Assembly (NCBI GenBank): GCA_002329525.1
Contig: DCTI01000201.1
Coordinates: forward strand, 204 to 5,465
Origin: Negativicutes bacterium UBA1444
Lineage (GTDB): Bacteria > Bacillota > Negativicutes > UBA1444
Reading direction: 5' to 3'
Length of the DNA stretch: 5,262 nucleotides
Position numbers and translations under genes: made by a program. Shown in pieces: positions 1 to 5,262 of this stretch. The stretch's first letter is position 1. Every line of letters starts with the position of its first letter. The notes beneath the pieces were generated by a model. The model was given only the letters and a program-made list of their open reading frames with translations, was not told the origin of the DNA and did not search any database.

Positions 1-219
1 CGGCGTGACGGTGGCCGTGCCGTCCGAGCCCGCGGCCATGCGCCACCGGCCGTCCGCGAAAATGCGCACCTCGCCCTCCATCGTGGATACGACGGCCGCC
101 GCGTGCCCCGCCTGGATGCCGATCTCGCCGTCCGGCGCTTTGAGCGTCAGCATCTCCACCTCTTGGTCCAGGAACATGCGCTCGGGCGTGATGATCTGCA
201 GATGAAACGTACGGGCCAT
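1..219 (-). CDS. atpC: F-type ATP synthase subunit epsilon (AtpC), N-terminal part, cut by the window edge
   Basis: Epsilon joins gamma to the c-ring and in bacteria often damps ATP hydrolysis through its C-terminal helices. The first 73 residues are visible, starting MARTFHLQIITPERMFLDQEVE, and cover most of the N-terminal beta-sandwich, including DGEIGIQAGHAA (about 31-42), the equivalent of the family's DGELGILPGHAP. The regulatory C-terminal helices are outside the window. The ATG at 217-219 is preceded by GAGGGG. The gene lies wholly in the high-G+C block: about 70% G+C by hand count, and all five visible Glu codons other than any beyond the edge are GAG. It therefore shares the composition of the 3' third of atpD and not that of the rest of the operon. 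Its position as last gene is canonical. Confidence 0.95.
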   Translation of the reverse strand, partial: MARTFHLQIITPERMFLDQEVEMLTLKAPDGEIGIQAGHAAAVVSTMEGEVRIFADGRWRMAAGSDGTATVTP

Positions 220-220
220 C

Positions 221-2558
<2,338 letters not shown>

Positions 2559-2564
2559 CCGTCA

Positions 2565-4088
<1,524 letters not shown>

Positions 4089-4514
4089 TCAGCCTGTCAC
4101 CCCAACCTTCTTCAGCGGAGTTTTCAGCAGTTCCGCCTGGAGCACCGAGAGTTTATTCGACAAACTGCCATCGAGCAGTTTATCGCCGACTCGCACCACG
4201 ATGCCGCCCAGAATTCCGCTGTCAACATGCTGTCTGATTTTTATCGTCCTGCCGGTCATGGCAGCCAGTTTTTCCGCCAGCGCCTGCTCCTGGCTGGCGG
4301 TCAGCGGCAACGCGGTTGTCACATCAGCCATCAGCAGGTTGCGTTTGTCTTCCTTGGCCAATTCGACATATTCACGCAGGATGGCGGGCAAAGCCCCCTC
4401 CCGGTGTTTTTCGGCCAATTCCAGCAGGAACTTGGCTTCGGCGAGAAAGTTCTTGTCGCCAGCCAACTCATACAAGTCATGGGCGAGTTTTGTCGCCATC
4501 GGTTTGCTTAGCAT
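4089..4514 (-). CDS. atpH: F-type ATP synthase subunit delta (AtpH), short form lacking part of the N-terminal domain
   Basis: Delta (the counterpart of mitochondrial OSCP) sits on top of the F1 head and joins the alpha N-termini to the b stalk. The 141-residue product has recognisable ends: helix 1 (SKPMATKLAHDLYELA, residues 3-18) and a complete C-terminal domain, including the signature ILGGIVVRVGDKLLDGSL (101-118). Family members are usually about 175-185 residues. Compared with recalled E. coli delta, residues 28-43 (KFLLELAEKHREGALP) match its helix 5 at about 75-90, so roughly 40-46 residues (helices 2-4 of the six-helix bundle) seem to be absent with the frame kept. The helices reported to bind the alpha N-terminus, 1 and 5, remain. 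The ATG at 4512-4514 overlaps the atpF stop; a weak GGTGGG lies upstream. atpA follows with no gap. Identity is sure; whether the short form is functional or an assembly artefact is open. Confidence 0.93.
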   Translation of the reverse strand: MLSKPMATKLAHDLYELAGDKNFLAEAKFLLELAEKHREGALPAILREYVELAKEDKRNLLMADVTTALPLTASQEQALAEKLAAMTGRTIKIRQHVDSGILGGIVVRVGDKLLDGSLSNKLSVLQAELLKTPLKKVGVTG

Positions 4515-5014
4515 GGCGGCGTCCCACCCTGTTTCCCGACATCCAACCGGGTTATGAAGTCATCGACCAACTTGGCGTTGATTTTTTCATCCACGTTCTG
4601 ACCGATGATTTTCGAGGCAGCCGCGACCGAAATCGCCACGACTTCGCTCCGAATATCTTCCAGCGCCTGCTGACGTTCGCGGGCGATTTTTTCCTCCGCG
4701 GCTTCCAGCAGCCGGGCATGTTCTTCACGGGCGCTGGCAATGATTTCTTCTTTCGTATTATCAGCCTGTTTCAGGGCTTTGTCCATAATCGTCTGTGCGT
4801 CGCTTTTCGCGTTTTGCATCTGCTGCTGGTATTCCGCCCGCAGTTTTTCCGCCGCCGCCCGTTCCTGGTCGGCCGCATCGATCTGGCCTGCAATCCGGGC
4901 CTGGCGCTCGGCAAGAATTTTCAGCAGAGGGTTCCACGCAAATTTCGTCAGCAACAACAGCGTAATGGCAAAGTTAAGAATCATCGCCAACATTGTTGCA
5001 TTCAAATCAACCAA
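4508..5014 (-). CDS. atpF: F-type ATP synthase subunit b (AtpF)
   Basis: Subunit b forms the peripheral stalk that links the membrane subunit a to delta and alpha and holds the catalytic head still while the rotor turns. The 168-residue product has the family layout: one N-terminal membrane helix (about residues 8-27, rich in Leu, Ile and Phe), the conserved basic/aromatic boundary KFAWNPLLKIL, then a long charged alpha-helical coiled coil rich in Ala, Glu, Gln and Lys (about 35-155). The start is a TTG. It is preferred because it gives the family-like N-terminus VDLNAT and has AAGGGG upstream; the frame is closed by a TGA at 5033-5035, and the only other start is the ATG seven codons inside. 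The stop lies within atpH, with a 7-nt overlap suggesting translational coupling. The C-terminus ends in an unusual Gly-Gly-Thr-Pro-Pro-Cys tail. A single b gene is visible, with no b' paralogue. Confidence 0.95.
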   Translation of the reverse strand: MVDLNATMLAMILNFAITLLLLTKFAWNPLLKILAERQARIAGQIDAADQERAAAEKLRAEYQQQMQNAKSDAQTIMDKALKQADNTKEEIIASAREEHARLLEAAEEKIARERQQALEDIRSEVVAISVAAASKIIGQNVDEKINAKLVDDFITRLDVGKQGGTPPC

Positions 5015-5024
5015 CCGATAGCAT

Positions 5025-5030
5025 CCCCTT
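5025..5030 (-). promoter_or_regulatory. Ribosome binding site of atpF (AAGGGG)
   Basis: On the minus strand AAGGGG precedes the proposed TTG start of atpF by 10 nt, a long but acceptable spacing. It supports the TTG at 5012-5014 over the in-frame ATG at 4991-4993, which has no purine-rich sequence at a suitable distance. Confidence 0.55.
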
Positions 5031-5042
5031 TCTCACGCATAC

Positions 5043-5075
5043 TGGAGGATGAACGAGAAGCCCGATTCTCCTCCA
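5043..5075 (-). promoter_or_regulatory. Inverted repeat (possible mRNA hairpin) between atpE and atpF
   Basis: A perfect 7-base inverted repeat, TGGAGGA at 5043-5049 and TCCTCCA at 5069-5075, lies in the 79-nt gap after the atpE stop. A competing inner repeat, GAGAA (5055-5059) and TTCTC (5066-5070), closes a 6-nt loop, so the transcript could fold in two ways. No U-run follows, so it is not a typical intrinsic terminator. By position it might protect the atpE 3' end or set the ratio of subunit c to the downstream subunits, but that is inference. The stem also masks a GGAGG that would otherwise resemble a ribosome binding site. Confidence 0.45.
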
Positions 5076-5093
5076 TTGACAGTTCGCGTGCAA

Positions 5094-5262
5094 TCATTTC
5101 ACAAACGGGTTCGCAAATACAAGAACGATGGCGATAACGGCGGCAATGATCGGAATAGCCTCGATCAGGCCGATCGCGATAAACATAGTGACCATGACCG
5201 ATTGTTTCGCTTCGGGTTGACGAGCAATCGACTCGATCGCTTTGGACGCAACTTCCGCGTCC
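5094..5262 (-). CDS. atpE: F-type ATP synthase subunit c (AtpE), C-terminal part, cut by the window edge
   Basis: Subunit c is a small two-helix membrane protein whose ring in the Fo sector carries H+ or Na+ across the membrane and turns the rotor. Only the last 55 residues are visible; the 5' end lies beyond the window. They begin at the end of helix 1, cross the polar loop with the conserved Arg-Gln-Pro-Glu (visible residues 14-17) that contacts gamma and epsilon, and continue through hydrophobic helix 2 to a TGA stop at 5094-5096. The ion-binding carboxylate is the Glu of GLIEAIPII (visible residue 34, codon 5160-5162). That Glu is followed by Ala rather than the Ser/Thr usual in Na+-binding c-rings, so a proton ring is the likelier reading, but helix 1, which holds the other ligands, is not visible. 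The gene is first of those seen in the operon and is separated from atpF by 79 nt. It is too short for most ORF callers to report in this window; the identification itself is secure. Confidence 0.95.
   Translation of the reverse strand, partial: DAEVASKAIESIARQPEAKQSVMVTMFIAIGLIEAIPIIAAVIAIVLVFANPFVK

Noticed and set aside
5..205. A 66-codon open frame on the plus strand
   Set aside because: It lies antisense to the conserved N-terminal domain of atpC in a very G+C-rich block where open frames arise by chance.
5002..5076. A 24-codon minus-strand frame in the atpE-atpF gap (starting Met-Glu-Glu-Asn) that ends just inside atpF
   Set aside because: It has no Shine-Dalgarno before its ATG, no recognisable product, and a low-complexity Ser run that comes from the hairpin sequence. 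Its overlap with the atpF start could allow coupling, but nothing supports its translation.

Overview
The window is the greater part of a bacterial F-type (F1Fo) ATP synthase operon, entirely on the minus strand. Read in transcription order, from high to low coordinates, it holds the 3' end of atpE (subunit c), atpF (b), atpH (delta), atpA (alpha), atpG (gamma), atpD (beta) and the 5' end of atpC (epsilon). This is the canonical bacterial order c-b-delta-alpha-gamma-beta-epsilon, so atpB (subunit a) and the operon promoter would lie beyond base 5262, and the end of atpC and any terminator before base 1. I see no genes on the plus strand, no RNA genes, mobile elements or CRISPR arrays, and no gene-free stretch over 80 bases.

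The protein sequences look like those of an anaerobic Bacillota lineage, perhaps Negativicutes. That assignment comes from general resemblance only, such as the c-subunit helix 2 GLIEAIPII and the b-subunit N-terminus VDLNATMLAMILNF, and is tentative. G+C is about 58% across most of the atpD gene but about 67-68% in bases 1-720 (hand counts).

The genes are tightly packed. atpF and atpH overlap by 7 nt, atpH and atpA abut, atpA and atpG are 6 nt apart, and atpD and atpC are 1 nt apart. The two real gaps are atpE-atpF (79 nt, with an inverted repeat) and atpG-atpD (70 nt, with a strong Shine-Dalgarno). The products assemble into one membrane machine. The c-ring carries ions through the membrane, gamma and epsilon rotate with it, alpha3beta3 makes or hydrolyses ATP, and b plus delta form the peripheral stalk.

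I do not find a new biological system here. Three points deserve a second look. There is an abrupt composition and codon-usage switch inside atpD near base 720, which suggests recombination or a chimeric assembly. The delta subunit is short and appears to lack roughly 40-46 residues of its N-terminal helical domain. The beta-subunit P-loop has Ala in place of a normally conserved Gly.
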